From Mariprofundus erugo (GTDB lineage: Bacteria > Pseudomonadota > Zetaproteobacteria > Mariprofundales > Mariprofundaceae), in assembly GCF_005818865.1 (NCBI RefSeq), contig NZ_VBRY01000007.1, positions 62,001 through 126,000 of the forward strand: a DNA stretch of 64,000 nucleotides, in the 5' to 3' direction. The notes beneath the pieces were generated by a model. It was given only the letters and a program-made list of their open reading frames with translations, had not been told where the DNA came from and searched no databases. Below are positions 35,011-44,366 of the stretch, one piece after another. Made by a program: the position numbers and the translations under genes. How positions within the stretch are numbered: the stretch's first letter is position 1; every line of letters begins with the position of its first letter.

Positions 35011-35640
35011 ATGCGGGCCGTTGCTCCGGGTAGGTCTGTGCACCTGTTTTCCTCCCCTCGCAGGCTTGCCGCGCATTATGCGCGGGAGGGAGAGTATTAC
35101 CTTGTTGAGGTGAAACTAAGCGAGGCACGACGTCTGTTTAACTCGCTGGATCCTGCCCCCTTTATCGAGAAAGATCTTGATAGCGATGCCGAAAGTTACA
35201 TTGTTGATATGGTACAGGATTTCCCCCTGTCGACGCCGCTGAAACTGCTGATTCACCTGCCTGAGTCCGAGTGCGGCAGCGAGCTTGCAGCCTCAATGCC
35301 GGAGGCGGTGCGCAACTATTTTGCCTATCTGGCTCACCATGCGGATATGAAGCTGCGATTTATGCTGCTGCAGGGGCGCACATCGCTGCTGATAGGTCTG
35401 CTTTTTCTCTTTGCCTGCATCGCCGCCCGGGAGGTGGTGCTGACGCTGGGGGAGGGGCTGTTGCATGATATGATCGGTGAAGGGTTGCTGATTTGTGGCT
35501 GGGTGGCGATGTGGCGGCCTATTCAGATCTATCTGTATGACTGGTGGCCGATTCGGCGTATGAACCTCATCTATCAAAAGATCAGGCTGATGCCGATCGA
35601 GGTGAGCCCGATCCAGGTGCCGGGAAGCTCTGTGCGCTGA
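35011..35640 (+). CDS. Two-pass membrane protein, unknown function
   Basis: About 209 residues. A soluble N-terminal half (VHLFSSPRRLAAHYARE, then an acidic stretch around IEKDLDSDAESYIVDMV) is followed by two membrane helices (about 130-150 and 160-175) and a short cytoplasmic tail. No family recognised. The start is unclear: ATG 35011 lacks a ribosome-binding site, and GTG 35038, with GGGTAGG close upstream, is an alternative. Ends 76 nt before the glutathionylspermidine gene. Confidence 0.7.
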   Translation: MRAVAPGRSVHLFSSPRRLAAHYAREGEYYLVEVKLSEARRLFNSLDPAPFIEKDLDSDAESYIVDMVQDFPLSTPLKLLIHLPESECGSELAASMPEAVRNYFAYLAHHADMKLRFMLLQGRTSLLIGLLFLFACIAAREVVLTLGEGLLHDMIGEGLLICGWVAMWRPIQIYLYDWWPIRRMNLIYQKIRLMPIEVSPIQVPGSSVR

Positions 35641-35716
35641 TTTCTCCTCTGATGTGTTGCGCTCACCGGGCATGTATGATGGCGCTGTGTGACGCTTGCG
35701 ATATTCGGAGGCTTCT

Positions 35717-37636
35717 GTGCAGGAAAACGCCAAATTCAACACCATTCTGGGTTATGCCCCCGGTCACGTGCCGGTCTATTCATCGCATTATCCATCTGCC
35801 GATGAGGCGGAGTTTGCCAGCCGTCGTGATTTTCGCAGCTATATCGACGGTGTTTTTATGGGCTATAAGTGGCAGTGCGTCGAGTTTGCCCGTCGCTGGC
35901 TTTACCTCAATCATGGCTGCACCTTTGATAATATCCCGATGGCGTATGATATTTTTCACCTGCGCTCGTTGCGCTCGCTTAAGGATCACATGCTTTTACC
36001 GTTGCGCTCTTTCCGCAATGGCGCCAGGCGTCCGCCTGAACCCGGGTGTATGCTGATCTGGGAGGAGGGGGGCGAGTTTGAGGAGACCGGTCATGTGGCC
36101 ATTGTCACCGAGGTGTTCGCTGATCGGGTCCGTATTGTCGAGCAGAATGTGTCGCATCAGGTGTGGGCTGAGGGGCAGCAATACTCACGTGAGCTGAGAG
36201 CCCGTACGGAAGCCGACGGCAGCTACCATATTGAATGCACCTATCCGGATGCTGCCGTGCTTGGCTGGGTGATCCAGACGGATGACGATACGTATGCCGA
36301 AATTTTTTATGATATACCTGCCGGATTGTTGAATCTGCAGGGGGGATGCGCGGATGCAGCACCGTTGGTGCCTGCCAAACCGTCCGCTGAACTGAAGCCG
36401 GAAGAGAGGGCTTATATTGCCTGTATGGGCGACTACACCCTGACGCACCATGCGGCGGATAAAGAGCGTTATATCCGTATGTCGGAGGCGGCGATGAAGG
36501 AGCTCCGCCACGCCAGCAATGAGATGCATGCGATGTTTATGCAGGCGACCGATCATGTGCTCGAAAATGATGCACTGCTTGAGCGGTTCGGATTTCCACG
36601 CGTACTCTGGCCGCGGCTGCGCAGCTCCTGGGATAACCGGCGCAATCACATGATTACCGGCCGGCTTGATTTCGCCCTCTGCGGGCGGGGGATCAAAATC
36701 TACGAATATAATGCCGATTCTGCCTCCTGCTATATGGAGTGCGGTCAGGTGCAGGGGCAGTGGTCTGCCATGCACGGGGTTGAGGAGGGCTGGGATCCCG
36801 GTTCACATCTGCATGAGGCGCTGGTTCATGCCTGGAAGAAGAGCGGCATGGGCGGGGTGCTGCATATTATGCAGGACAATGACCTGGAGGAGACCTATCA
36901 CGCTCTTTACATGAAGTCGGCGATGGAGGAGGCCGGTATCGCCTGCAAGGTGATCAGGGGGCTGGCTGATCTGGCCTGGAATGATGCCGGTGAGGTCGTT
37001 GATCGCGACGGCATGCGCATACGCCATGTCTGGAAAACATGGGCCTGGGAGACAGCGCTGGATCAGCTGCGTGCTGAATGCGATGAGGAGCAGCAGCAAC
37101 CGCAGCTGCCCGGCGTATCAGCCCGGCTGAAGTATGCCAGGCCGCGCCTTGTGGATGTGCTGCTGCGCAGGGAGGTGCAGGTATTTGAGCCGCTGTGGAC
37201 GCTGGTGCCGAGCAACAAGGCGATTCTGCCGGTATTGTGGGAGTTGTTCACCGATCACCCCCGTTTGCTCGATGCCCAGTTCAGTCTGACCGGAGATTTA
37301 CGCCGGAAAGGTTATGTTGCCAAGCCTGTAGTCGGCCGCTGTGGTGCCAATATCAGCATGGTCGCCAGGGGCGATCAGCTGATCGGGGAGACATCCGGGC
37401 AGTTCGATGACCGGGAGCAGATCTATCAGGAGTTTTTCGAGCTGCCGCAGGTGAATGACCACTATGTGCAGGTGAGCGGTTTTATTGTCGACGGACGCTT
37501 TGCCGGTGCCTGTATCCGTGCCGATCGCTCTCCGATTATTACCGGTGGCAGTGATCTGTTTGCATTGCGCATTGTACCCGATGCCGATCTGCAGGCAGGG
37601 CAGGCCATGAGCGGAAGCCTCAATCGGGCAGGATAG
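35717..37636 (+). CDS. gss: Bifunctional glutathionylspermidine synthetase/amidase
   Basis: 639 residues (E. coli Gss ~619). The N-terminal CHAP amidase domain (1-~195) carries the catalytic cysteine in YKWQCVEFARRW (Cys54) and the histidine in TGHVAIVTEV. The C-terminal ATP-grasp synthetase domain (about 230-630) has GRLDFALCGRGIKIYEYNAD and FRE-type elements such as RRKGYVAKPVVGRCG. It joins glutathione and spermidine with ATP, and the amidase splits the conjugate. GTG 35717 is supported by GGAGG 5 nt upstream. Spermidine would come from the speA/speB/nspC route encoded in this window. Confidence 0.93.
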   Translation: MQENAKFNTILGYAPGHVPVYSSHYPSADEAEFASRRDFRSYIDGVFMGYKWQCVEFARRWLYLNHGCTFDNIPMAYDIFHLRSLRSLKDHMLLPLRSFRNGARRPPEPGCMLIWEEGGEFEETGHVAIVTEVFADRVRIVEQNVSHQVWAEGQQYSRELRARTEADGSYHIECTYPDAAVLGWVIQTDDDTYAEIFYDIPAGLLNLQGGCADAAPLVPAKPSAELKPEERAYIACMGDYTLTHHAADKERYIRMSEAAMKELRHASNEMHAMFMQATDHVLENDALLERFGFPRVLWPRLRSSWDNRRNHMITGRLDFALCGRGIKIYEYNADSASCYMECGQVQGQWSAMHGVEEGWDPGSHLHEALVHAWKKSGMGGVLHIMQDNDLEETYHALYMKSAMEEAGIACKVIRGLADLAWNDAGEVVDRDGMRIRHVWKTWAWETALDQLRAECDEEQQQPQLPGVSARLKYARPRLVDVLLRREVQVFEPLWTLVPSNKAILPVLWELFTDHPRLLDAQFSLTGDLRRKGYVAKPVVGRCGANISMVARGDQLIGETSGQFDDREQIYQEFFELPQVNDHYVQVSGFIVDGRFAGACIRADRSPIITGGSDLFALRIVPDADLQAGQAMSGSLNRAG

Positions 37637-37671
37637 CGGGACCGGCCTGCTTTGCCGCCGCCAGGTGAGCT

Positions 37672-37862
37672 GCAGGATGCAGCGAATCAAATAAGATGCG
37701 TAAGTGCCTGATTTGTAAGAAAAGACAAAATGACTCGGGCATCATGCCCTCGCCCTGCGGGCGGCCGTTGGCCGTCCAATCGTCTTCCTGCCTCTTTGTC
37801 ACGCTTTTGTCTTTGCGAACTGATTTTTGCCAGGATGGCAATAAATCAGCATCTCCTTAATC
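37672..37862 (+). repeat. Dispersed palindromic repeat, copy 2
   Basis: Lies between the converging gss and cvfB genes. Contains TGATTTGTAAGAAAAGACAAAAT ... TTTTGTCTTTGCGAACTG arms around GGGCATCATGCCC and GGCGGCCGTTGGCCGTCC palindromes, and ends with the shared CTGATTTTTGCCA...GGCAATAAATCAGCATCTCC unit. Closest to copy 5. Confidence 0.82.
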
Positions 37863-37877
37863 AGCATGCTCCAGGGT

Positions 37878-38732
37878 TCAGTCGGGGCGGGGTGGCTGTT
37901 CAATCAGGCGAATCCCCTCATCACCAAGCTCGATGATTCTGCGCTTGTAAAGCATGCCGACGGCTTTTTTGTACATCGCCTTGCTGAGTCCGAACTGCGC
38001 TGTAATGACATCCGGCGGGCTTTTATCGGAGACAGGAATAAAGCCCCCCTGACGGCGTAACACCTTCATGACCAGCTCGGCGGCATCGTCGGTTTTGTCG
38101 CGCCCTCTTTTGTGCAGGGTCAGGTCGATTTTGCCATCCTCACGAATTTGTTTGATAAAGCCCTTCAGACGTTCTCCCCGTTTGAGAGGACGTACCACTT
38201 CATGGTAATGCAGGAGGCCCCAGTGGGAGTTGTTGATGATGATCTTGTAGCCCAGATCGGATTTGTTGGCGACAAACAGATCCACCTCCTCGCCTGCATC
38301 GAAATCCCCCTCTGAGTTATCGTAGAGGAAATCGTCGAGGCGTGCCGAGGCGACAATACGGTCGCTGTTTTCATCGATATAGGCACGGACAACATAGCGC
38401 TTGTCCGGTTCCATACGCGGTTTCTGCTCGGGAAATGGAACCAGCAGGTCCTTGGGCAGGCCCCAGTCCAGGAATGCACCGATGGGGGTGACCGATACTA
38501 CTTTCAGTGCGGCAAATTCACCGACCATGACATAGGGCGTTTCTGTGGTGGCGATGATACGATCTTCCGAGTCGCGATAGATAAAGACTTCAATTTCATC
38601 GCCCGGCACACACCCTTTCGGGACATAGCGGATGGGCAGCAGGATTTCACCCAGCCGGCCACCATCAAGATACAGGCCGAAATCGACCTCCTTGACCACC
38701 TTGAGCTTGTTCAGCTTGCCTATTTCAACCAT
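37878..38732 (-). CDS. cvfB: CvfB/YitL-family S1-domain RNA-binding protein
   Basis: 284 residues with tandem S1-like OB folds (about 5-65, 72-135, 150-215) and a C-terminal winged-helix domain (about 225-280) with SPPDVITAQFGLSKAMYKKAVGMLYKRRII, the arrangement of Staphylococcus CvfB. Characteristic strands are GLYLDGGRLGEILLP and GAFLDWGLPKDLLVPF. It probably binds RNA as a post-transcriptional regulator. ATG 38732 is preceded by GAGG at 7 nt. The 3' end abuts repeat copy 2. Confidence 0.9.
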   Translation of the reverse strand: MVEIGKLNKLKVVKEVDFGLYLDGGRLGEILLPIRYVPKGCVPGDEIEVFIYRDSEDRIIATTETPYVMVGEFAALKVVSVTPIGAFLDWGLPKDLLVPFPEQKPRMEPDKRYVVRAYIDENSDRIVASARLDDFLYDNSEGDFDAGEEVDLFVANKSDLGYKIIINNSHWGLLHYHEVVRPLKRGERLKGFIKQIREDGKIDLTLHKRGRDKTDDAAELVMKVLRRQGGFIPVSDKSPPDVITAQFGLSKAMYKKAVGMLYKRRIIELGDEGIRLIEQPPRPD

Positions 38733-38801
38733 CGGAAGACCTCGCAAATGCTGAATACTGCCCTGTTCACGCGGCGCTTTATATAGCCGAAGCAGGCGTG
38801 A

Positions 38802-40244
38802 TCAATCGCGATCCTCAGCAGCTGGCTGATCCGTAATTGCGGCAACCTCGGTCAGGTGAGAGGGCAGCTCTTTTTTTGTTTTTCCGGCGAGCCGCCCGAG
38901 GGTGGCAACCTGGTTAATCACGTTGCCGGGTCCCGTTTTGATGCGGTTCATCGAGGTATCATAGGCTTTTTGGGCCTGCCCCAGCCGGCTGCCGATCTCC
39001 TCAAAGGAGCTGACAAAATCAACCACCTTGTCGTGCAGTTTGCCGGCACGGTCGATCAGTTTGGCTACGTTCTCGCTTTGCCGCTCATAGCGCCATAGCT
39101 GTTCGATCAGTTTCAGGGTGGCATACAGGGTTGATGGCGTCACAACCGCAACCCGCAGCTCGAAAGCCGACTCAAAGATGCCGGCATCCTCCTCGATGGC
39201 CATCAGGTAGGCTCCCTCAATGGGCACAAACATCAGCACATAGTCGGGTGAATGAACATGCGGCAGGTGATCGTAGCGTTTGGCGGAGAGCCCCTGAATA
39301 TGTTGTTTGATACTTCTGGCATGAGCGCTCATGGCGAGTTTGCGACTCTGCTCATCGCTTGCCGAGACGGCGCGTTCATAATCGGTCAGTGATACCTTGG
39401 AATCGATAATCACCTGTTTGTCGCCCGGCATATAGACGACCACATCCGGACGGAGTCGTCTGCCATCTTCACCGGTGAAGGATTGCTCGCGGGCAAACTC
39501 CCTGCCTTCGCGCAGACCCGAGGTTTCGAGGATGCGCTCAAGGATCATCTCGCCCCAATTACCCTGTGCCTTGCTTTTACCTTTCAGAGCCTGGGTCAGG
39601 CCGACGGCATCTTCGGACATCTGACGGTTCAGCCGCTCCAGCTGTGCCAGATGTTCACGCAGCGAGGCTCTCTCCTGAGTGTCATGGTGGTGGACCTCAT
39701 CCATCCGTTTGCGGAAGTCACCGAGCTGTTCGCGCATGGGCTTGAGCACCTCATCGAGGCTGTTGCGATTCTGTTCGGAGAAGACCTTGCCCCGCTCTTC
39801 GAAAATCCGGTCAGCCAGCAATCTGAATTCATTGCTCAGTTTATTCCTGGCCTCTTCAAGCAGCGCCAGCTTTTCAGCGGCTGCCTGGCGCTCTTTTGTC
39901 ATGGCCGTGGTCAGTTCGGCAATGGTTGCCTCCTGTCGGGTATGGATGGCGATTTGTGCCTGCAGGGCGGCATCGCTGTCGCGCAGCCGGTTCTCCAGCT
40001 CTGCTTTCTGCAGCTCGCTGTTTTGCTGTCGTTCAGCCAGTGTCGCACGGGCAATCATCAGCTCCGACAACTGTTGCTGCAGCCTGATGGCAGACTCTTT
40101 TTGCTGCATCATCGCCTCTTCCATGGCGGCCTGATCCTGTTGCAGCATGCCGATAAGGTGTCGCTGCTGGCGGTGATTGAAGAACCATAGCAACAGGGTC
40201 AGCAGCAGCAGGGCGGCAGGGAGAAGGAGCACGATGTCATACAT
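38802..40244 (-). CDS. rmuC: DNA recombination protein RmuC
   Basis: 480 residues: an N-terminal membrane helix (about 5-20), a long coiled coil (about 30-170), and the RmuC nuclease-like domain (about 200-400) with LRPDVVVYMPGDKQVIIDSKVS, the D...DSK part of a PD-(D/E)xK fold. RmuC limits inversion rearrangements at short inverted repeats. That may matter here, where palindromic repeats are frequent. Ends 69 nt before cvfB on the same strand. Confidence 0.94.
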   Translation of the reverse strand: MYDIVLLLPAALLLLTLLLWFFNHRQQRHLIGMLQQDQAAMEEAMMQQKESAIRLQQQLSELMIARATLAERQQNSELQKAELENRLRDSDAALQAQIAIHTRQEATIAELTTAMTKERQAAAEKLALLEEARNKLSNEFRLLADRIFEERGKVFSEQNRNSLDEVLKPMREQLGDFRKRMDEVHHHDTQERASLREHLAQLERLNRQMSEDAVGLTQALKGKSKAQGNWGEMILERILETSGLREGREFAREQSFTGEDGRRLRPDVVVYMPGDKQVIIDSKVSLTDYERAVSASDEQSRKLAMSAHARSIKQHIQGLSAKRYDHLPHVHSPDYVLMFVPIEGAYLMAIEEDAGIFESAFELRVAVVTPSTLYATLKLIEQLWRYERQSENVAKLIDRAGKLHDKVVDFVSSFEEIGSRLGQAQKAYDTSMNRIKTGPGNVINQVATLGRLAGKTKKELPSHLTEVAAITDQPAAEDRD

Positions 40245-40365
40245 GGCTGCAAATTAGTCGCGTACGCAGCAAGAAACAACGAATCAGCGCCTTGTCAGGG
40301 ACGGGGGTGCAAGCTTTGAGCGCAGGCGATAGGCTTAACTTCTGTCAAACATGAGAGGTGTCCGG

Positions 40366-41409
40366 GTGGATAGTCTGGTCGTGATAGCTGCTGTGACGGT
40401 CGTGGTGCTGGTGATATTTGATTACACCAATGGCTTTCATGATGCATCGAATGTGATTGCGACCGCGATTGCCTCGCGCGCGATGACGCCACTGCAGGCG
40501 GTTTGTGTGGTCGGTTTGTTTGAGTTTATGGGGCCACTGCTGGCAGGTACCGCGGTGGCGGATACGATCGGAGGCGTCGTCAATATCACGGAGCTGCAGT
40601 CACTTCCGTCCATGACTATTATTCTTTGTGGTGTGATCGCTGCCGTTGTCTGGAATTTACTGACCTGGTGGTTCGGTATTCCCTCATCCTCTTCACATGC
40701 GCTGGTCGGCGGGCTGGTCGGCGCGGTACTGGTTGCAGCCGGTGCCGATCATGTGGTCTGGGGCATGCATGAACTGGCGGATGGTCATCTGACCGGTGTG
40801 TTCAAGGTGTTGCTTGCCCTGTTTCTGAGCCCGATCCTGGGTTTCTGGGTGGGGTTTCTGATGCATCGCTGGATGGGTTTTCTGTTGCGTGCCGCGCCGG
40901 CCTCTGTGAACCATCGTCTGAAACGAACCCAGTTTGTGACGACGGCCATGCTGGCCTTTGCTCACGGTGCCAATGATGCGCAGAAAAGCATGGGCGTGAT
41001 CACGCTGGTGCTGTTGCTGGGCGGCTTTATTCCTGCATTTGAAGTGCCCTTCTGGGTGGTACTGCTGTGTGCGACCGCGATTGCTCTGGGCATTATGTCC
41101 GGTGGCTGGCGCATTGTGCGAACGGTTGGCTTCGGCATTTATAAAATTCGCCCGCTGCATGCTGTCGATGCCCAGCTGACAGCCGGTGCGGTCATCTTTT
41201 CTGCGGCCATGCTGGGAGGACCTGCCTCCACGACGCATGTGGTCAGCTCGTCGATTATGGGGATTGGTGCTTCCGAGCGGCCCAGAGCGGTGCGCTGGAG
41301 CAAGGCGAAAGAGATTGTTACGACCTGGGTGATCACGATCCCGGGAGCAGCTCTGCTTGCGGCAATGATTTACTGGCTGCTTGGCAGTCTGCTGGCCCGC
41401 GGGTTGTAA
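40366..41409 (+). CDS. pit: Inorganic phosphate transporter, Pit family
   Basis: 347-residue membrane protein with the two PiT signatures: FDYTNGFHDASNVIATAIASR near the N-terminus and AFAHGANDAQKSMGVITLVL in the second half, plus PSSSSHALVGGLVG and GPASTTHVVSSSIMG. Low-affinity phosphate (metal phosphate) uptake. GTG 40366 has AGAGG 7 nt upstream; the in-frame ATG at 40351 is an alternative. The DUF47 partner follows after 21 nt. Confidence 0.94.
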   Translation: MDSLVVIAAVTVVVLVIFDYTNGFHDASNVIATAIASRAMTPLQAVCVVGLFEFMGPLLAGTAVADTIGGVVNITELQSLPSMTIILCGVIAAVVWNLLTWWFGIPSSSSHALVGGLVGAVLVAAGADHVVWGMHELADGHLTGVFKVLLALFLSPILGFWVGFLMHRWMGFLLRAAPASVNHRLKRTQFVTTAMLAFAHGANDAQKSMGVITLVLLLGGFIPAFEVPFWVVLLCATAIALGIMSGGWRIVRTVGFGIYKIRPLHAVDAQLTAGAVIFSAAMLGGPASTTHVVSSSIMGIGASERPRAVRWSKAKEIVTTWVITIPGAALLAAMIYWLLGSLLARGL

Positions 41410-41430
41410 GGTGCCATTCAGGAGGAGGTG

Positions 41431-42126
41431 ATGGAGATGAAGTCCTGGTTGAAACGGTTGCTGGAGAAGGTGATTCCGCCGATGCCTGATTTTTATGCAT
41501 TGATTAATGAGCAGTGTGATCTTTGCGTGCAGACGATGGTTGCCTTTGTGGCCTATATGGAGGAGAGCACGGTTGAGAATGCTGCACTGGTGCGTGAGCT
41601 GGAAAAGCGCGGTGACGAACTCAAAATGCGTAATAACCGGGTACTCGATAAAGCATTCACGACACCGATTGATCGCGAAGATATTTATGATGCGATCATC
41701 CGTATTGATGAGATCATGAATTACGCCAAGACGACGGTGCGCGAGCTGGAGGTGCTGGAGCTGAAGCCTGATCGCCATATGCACGAGATGGCGGTTGAGC
41801 TGCGGGATGGGGCAAGGGCATTGCAGCGCGGCTTTGCTCTGCTATCCGGCAATTCGGCCGAAGCAGAAGCTGAGGCGCTGATTGCGCGCAAGGCCGAGCG
41901 GCGGGTGGAGCGTGTGTACCGGCGTGCGATTGCCGAACTGTTTCACCCGGATGCATTGCTGCAGAAGGTGCCTGCCGGCAACAGTGAGGGGGCACGGCAC
42001 CGGCTGGTTGTGGGAGTGATCGATATTCTCAAACACCGGGAAATTTATCGCCATATGTCGAATGGTGCCGACCGTCTGGCGAGCGCCAGCGACAAGCTTA
42101 ACGATATTATTGTCAAAATTTCCTGA
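41431..42126 (+). CDS. DUF47/PhoU-like Pit accessory protein
   Basis: 231-residue all-helical protein of the DUF47 (YkaA-like) family. These form PhoU-like bundles that bind metal clusters and regulate an adjacent Pit transporter. Recognisable: ELEKRGDELKMRNNRVLDKAFTTPIDREDIYDAIIRIDEIMNY. AGGAGG lies 5 nt upstream of ATG 41431. Position directly behind pit strongly supports the functional pairing. Confidence 0.93.
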   Translation: MEMKSWLKRLLEKVIPPMPDFYALINEQCDLCVQTMVAFVAYMEESTVENAALVRELEKRGDELKMRNNRVLDKAFTTPIDREDIYDAIIRIDEIMNYAKTTVRELEVLELKPDRHMHEMAVELRDGARALQRGFALLSGNSAEAEAEALIARKAERRVERVYRRAIAELFHPDALLQKVPAGNSEGARHRLVVGVIDILKHREIYRHMSNGADRLASASDKLNDIIVKIS

Positions 42127-42132
42127 TTCTAG

Positions 42133-43077
42133 TCAGCGGGTCGGAGTGTTGTTCACCCCTGTTTCCGTCTCAATCACGGGTACAGCACTTGGTGGTTGCG
42201 GAGCGGGTGTGTCCCGTTCACGGGCGACGGTAATACCGGCAATGGTGATCAGCAGCATGCCGGCGATGCCGGTCAGGTCCGGTTGCTCACCCCAGGCAAA
42301 AAAACCGATCAGACCGGCAAAGAGCAGGCCGGTGTAGCCGAAAGGGGATACCTGGGTGACCGGTGCCCGTTGATAGGCGGCCGTTAGCGCCAGTTGTCCC
42401 AGGCTGCCGAAAAGGCCGACCGCGACCAGCCATCCCCAGGCGGTACCCTGTGGCCACTGAAAACTCCATAGCATCGGTAGTGCTGAAGCCACGGATGAGA
42501 TGATGCCAAACCATACGACAATACTGACCGGGTGTTCGCTGGCGGAGAGGCGTTTGACGGTGGTGAGCGCCAGTCCGGCCAGTGCCCCGGATGCAAGGCC
42601 GAGTATGCCTGCGGTCGAGAGCAGGCCTGCCGATGGATGAAAGAGCAAAGCAAGCCCGATCACGCTCAGTAGCAGGGCCAGTCTGCGGTGGCCGGTCCAG
42701 GACTCCTTCAGCCAGAGCACGGCAAACAGGGCGATAAAGATCGGCGAGGTATAGTTCAATAGCAGGGCGTCGGCCAGATGCAGGTGTCTGAGGCCATAAA
42801 AGTAGAGGTACATGGCGGCAAGGCCCGACAGGGCTCTGAGCAGATGCAGGGAGAAGCATGATGTTTTCAGTGATACCCGCTGGCGGCGTAACAGGGGCAG
42901 CAGCAACAGCAGGCCGATAAAGTTGCGGAAAAAGACAACTTCGCTCTGGGGTAGTTCGCTGCATGCGATGCGCACGCAGGCTGCCATCAGGGCAAAGCAT
43001 GCTGCCGAGAACAGGGCCAGTCCTATCCATGATGCATTCTCCGGCAGTATGCCGGAAGCAGGGCGGGAGTGTGTCAT
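42133..43077 (-). CDS. EamA/DMT-superfamily permease
   Basis: 314 residues with ten hydrophobic helices in two EamA repeats; FFRNFIGLLLLLPLL, ADALLLNYTSPIFIALFAVLWL and the second-repeat GYTGLLFAGLIGFFAWGE are typical. Probably an exporter of small organic molecules. It lies 31 nt downstream of nspC on the same strand, so a link to polyamines or their precursors is possible but only by position. ATG 43077 avoids overlap with nspC. Confidence 0.9.
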   Translation of the reverse strand: MTHSRPASGILPENASWIGLALFSAACFALMAACVRIACSELPQSEVVFFRNFIGLLLLLPLLRRQRVSLKTSCFSLHLLRALSGLAAMYLYFYGLRHLHLADALLLNYTSPIFIALFAVLWLKESWTGHRRLALLLSVIGLALLFHPSAGLLSTAGILGLASGALAGLALTTVKRLSASEHPVSIVVWFGIISSVASALPMLWSFQWPQGTAWGWLVAVGLFGSLGQLALTAAYQRAPVTQVSPFGYTGLLFAGLIGFFAWGEQPDLTGIAGMLLITIAGITVARERDTPAPQPPSAVPVIETETGVNNTPTR

Positions 43078-43108
43078 CGCCGCCCGTTCAAACCGAATTG
43101 TACGTTCA

Positions 43109-44242
43109 TCAGGATAGTCTGTTACGGAAGTCCTCGTAGGTGAAGCGGCGGATGAGCTCAAAGTGGTCATCGCTGTGCCAGATGCCGATGTCCGGATGAT
43201 GGACGCCATTGAACATGGTGGTTTTGACCATGGTATAGTGCATCATATCCTCAAACTGCAGGCGGGAGCCGATCTGCAGCGGTTGTTCAAAGGAGTAGTC
43301 CCCGATGACATCTCCGGCCAGACATGAGCCGCCACCAAAGCGATAGGTGAAGGCTTTCTCACCGGCTGAGCCGGCACCGGTCACGGTCGGGCGGTAGGGC
43401 ATCTCCAGTACATCCGGCATATGAGCCGTGGCCGAGATATCGAGAATGGCAACAGGCAATGAATCGGTTGGTACAATATCCAGCACGCTTGCCACCAGCG
43501 GGCCGGTACGCCAGCCAATGGCTCCGCCCGGTTCAAGATAAACCTCCACCCCCCAGTGCTCCCGGAACCGGCGTATGCGTTCGATCAGTTTGTCTGCATC
43601 ATAATCCTTATGGGTGATCAGGTGGCCGCCACCGAAATTCACCCACTTGAGCGAGGGGATCAGATGCGCAAAGCGCGCCTCGAATGCATCGATCAGTGTG
43701 ACGGATGATGCCGCCATATTCTCGCACAGTGCATGGGCATGCAGCCCTTCGAGACCGGTGAGATCAGCCTCTTGTATATGCTCCGGCCTTACGCCCAGAC
43801 GGGAGCCGCTAAAGCAGGGGTTGTAGAGATCTGTCTCGACTTCGGCGATACCCGGATTGACGCGCAGGCCGCAGGAGATGCCTGCTGCCAGTGCTTTTGG
43901 TCCGAAGCGTTGCCATTGAGCAACGGAGTTGAACACGATATGGCCGGCCATGGTGCAGATCTCATCAAACTCCTCGTCACGGAACGCCGCCGAGTAGATA
44001 TGGTTTTCACCCGCGAATTTCTCGGCGGAAAGCTTCAGCTCATAGAGTGAGCTGGCCGTGCAGCCGGGCAGATATTGGCGGACCAGAGGAAAGGTCGCCC
44101 ACATGGCAAAGCCCTTGAGGGCCAGAATGATTTTACATCCTGACTCATGCTGTACGCGCCTTAGCAGCTCCAGATTGGCGATCAGTTTGCTCTCTTCCAG
44201 CACATAGCAGGGAGAGGGGACTTGTGATATATCAAAGCTCAT
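43109..44242 (-). CDS. nspC: Carboxynorspermidine/carboxyspermidine decarboxylase
   Basis: 377-residue PLP-dependent decarboxylase of the alanine racemase fold. It has ILALKGFAMW (PLP lysine, about residue 41), HALCENMA, NFGGGHLITH and EPGGAIGWRTGPL, as in NspC. It removes the carboxyl group from carboxyspermidine or carboxynorspermidine. The dehydrogenase that makes that intermediate is encoded just upstream on the same strand (44367-45581). Confidence 0.94.
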   Translation of the reverse strand: MSFDISQVPSPCYVLEESKLIANLELLRRVQHESGCKIILALKGFAMWATFPLVRQYLPGCTASSLYELKLSAEKFAGENHIYSAAFRDEEFDEICTMAGHIVFNSVAQWQRFGPKALAAGISCGLRVNPGIAEVETDLYNPCFSGSRLGVRPEHIQEADLTGLEGLHAHALCENMAASSVTLIDAFEARFAHLIPSLKWVNFGGGHLITHKDYDADKLIERIRRFREHWGVEVYLEPGGAIGWRTGPLVASVLDIVPTDSLPVAILDISATAHMPDVLEMPYRPTVTGAGSAGEKAFTYRFGGGSCLAGDVIGDYSFEQPLQIGSRLQFEDMMHYTMVKTTMFNGVHHPDIGIWHSDDHFELIRRFTYEDFRNRLS

Positions 44243-44271
44243 ACGAAAAAACCTTTTTAAACGCTAAGGGT

Positions 44272-44355
44272 GCAAAGGAGCGCAACGGTGTGATCGGGAT
44301 GATGACCGAGGTGGGGTGATGCTCTTTTTCCCCGGCGCACCTTCGCGTCCTTTGC
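44272..44355. repeat. Imperfect inverted repeat between carboxynorspermidine synthase and nspC
   Basis: GCAAAGGAGCGCAA (44272-44285) is nearly the reverse complement of TTCGCGTCCTTTGC (44342-44355), 56 nt apart. The gap between the two genes is otherwise non-coding. It could be an intercistronic RNA hairpin or a remnant repeat. Confidence 0.4.
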
Positions 44356-44366
44356 GGTAAAAGAAA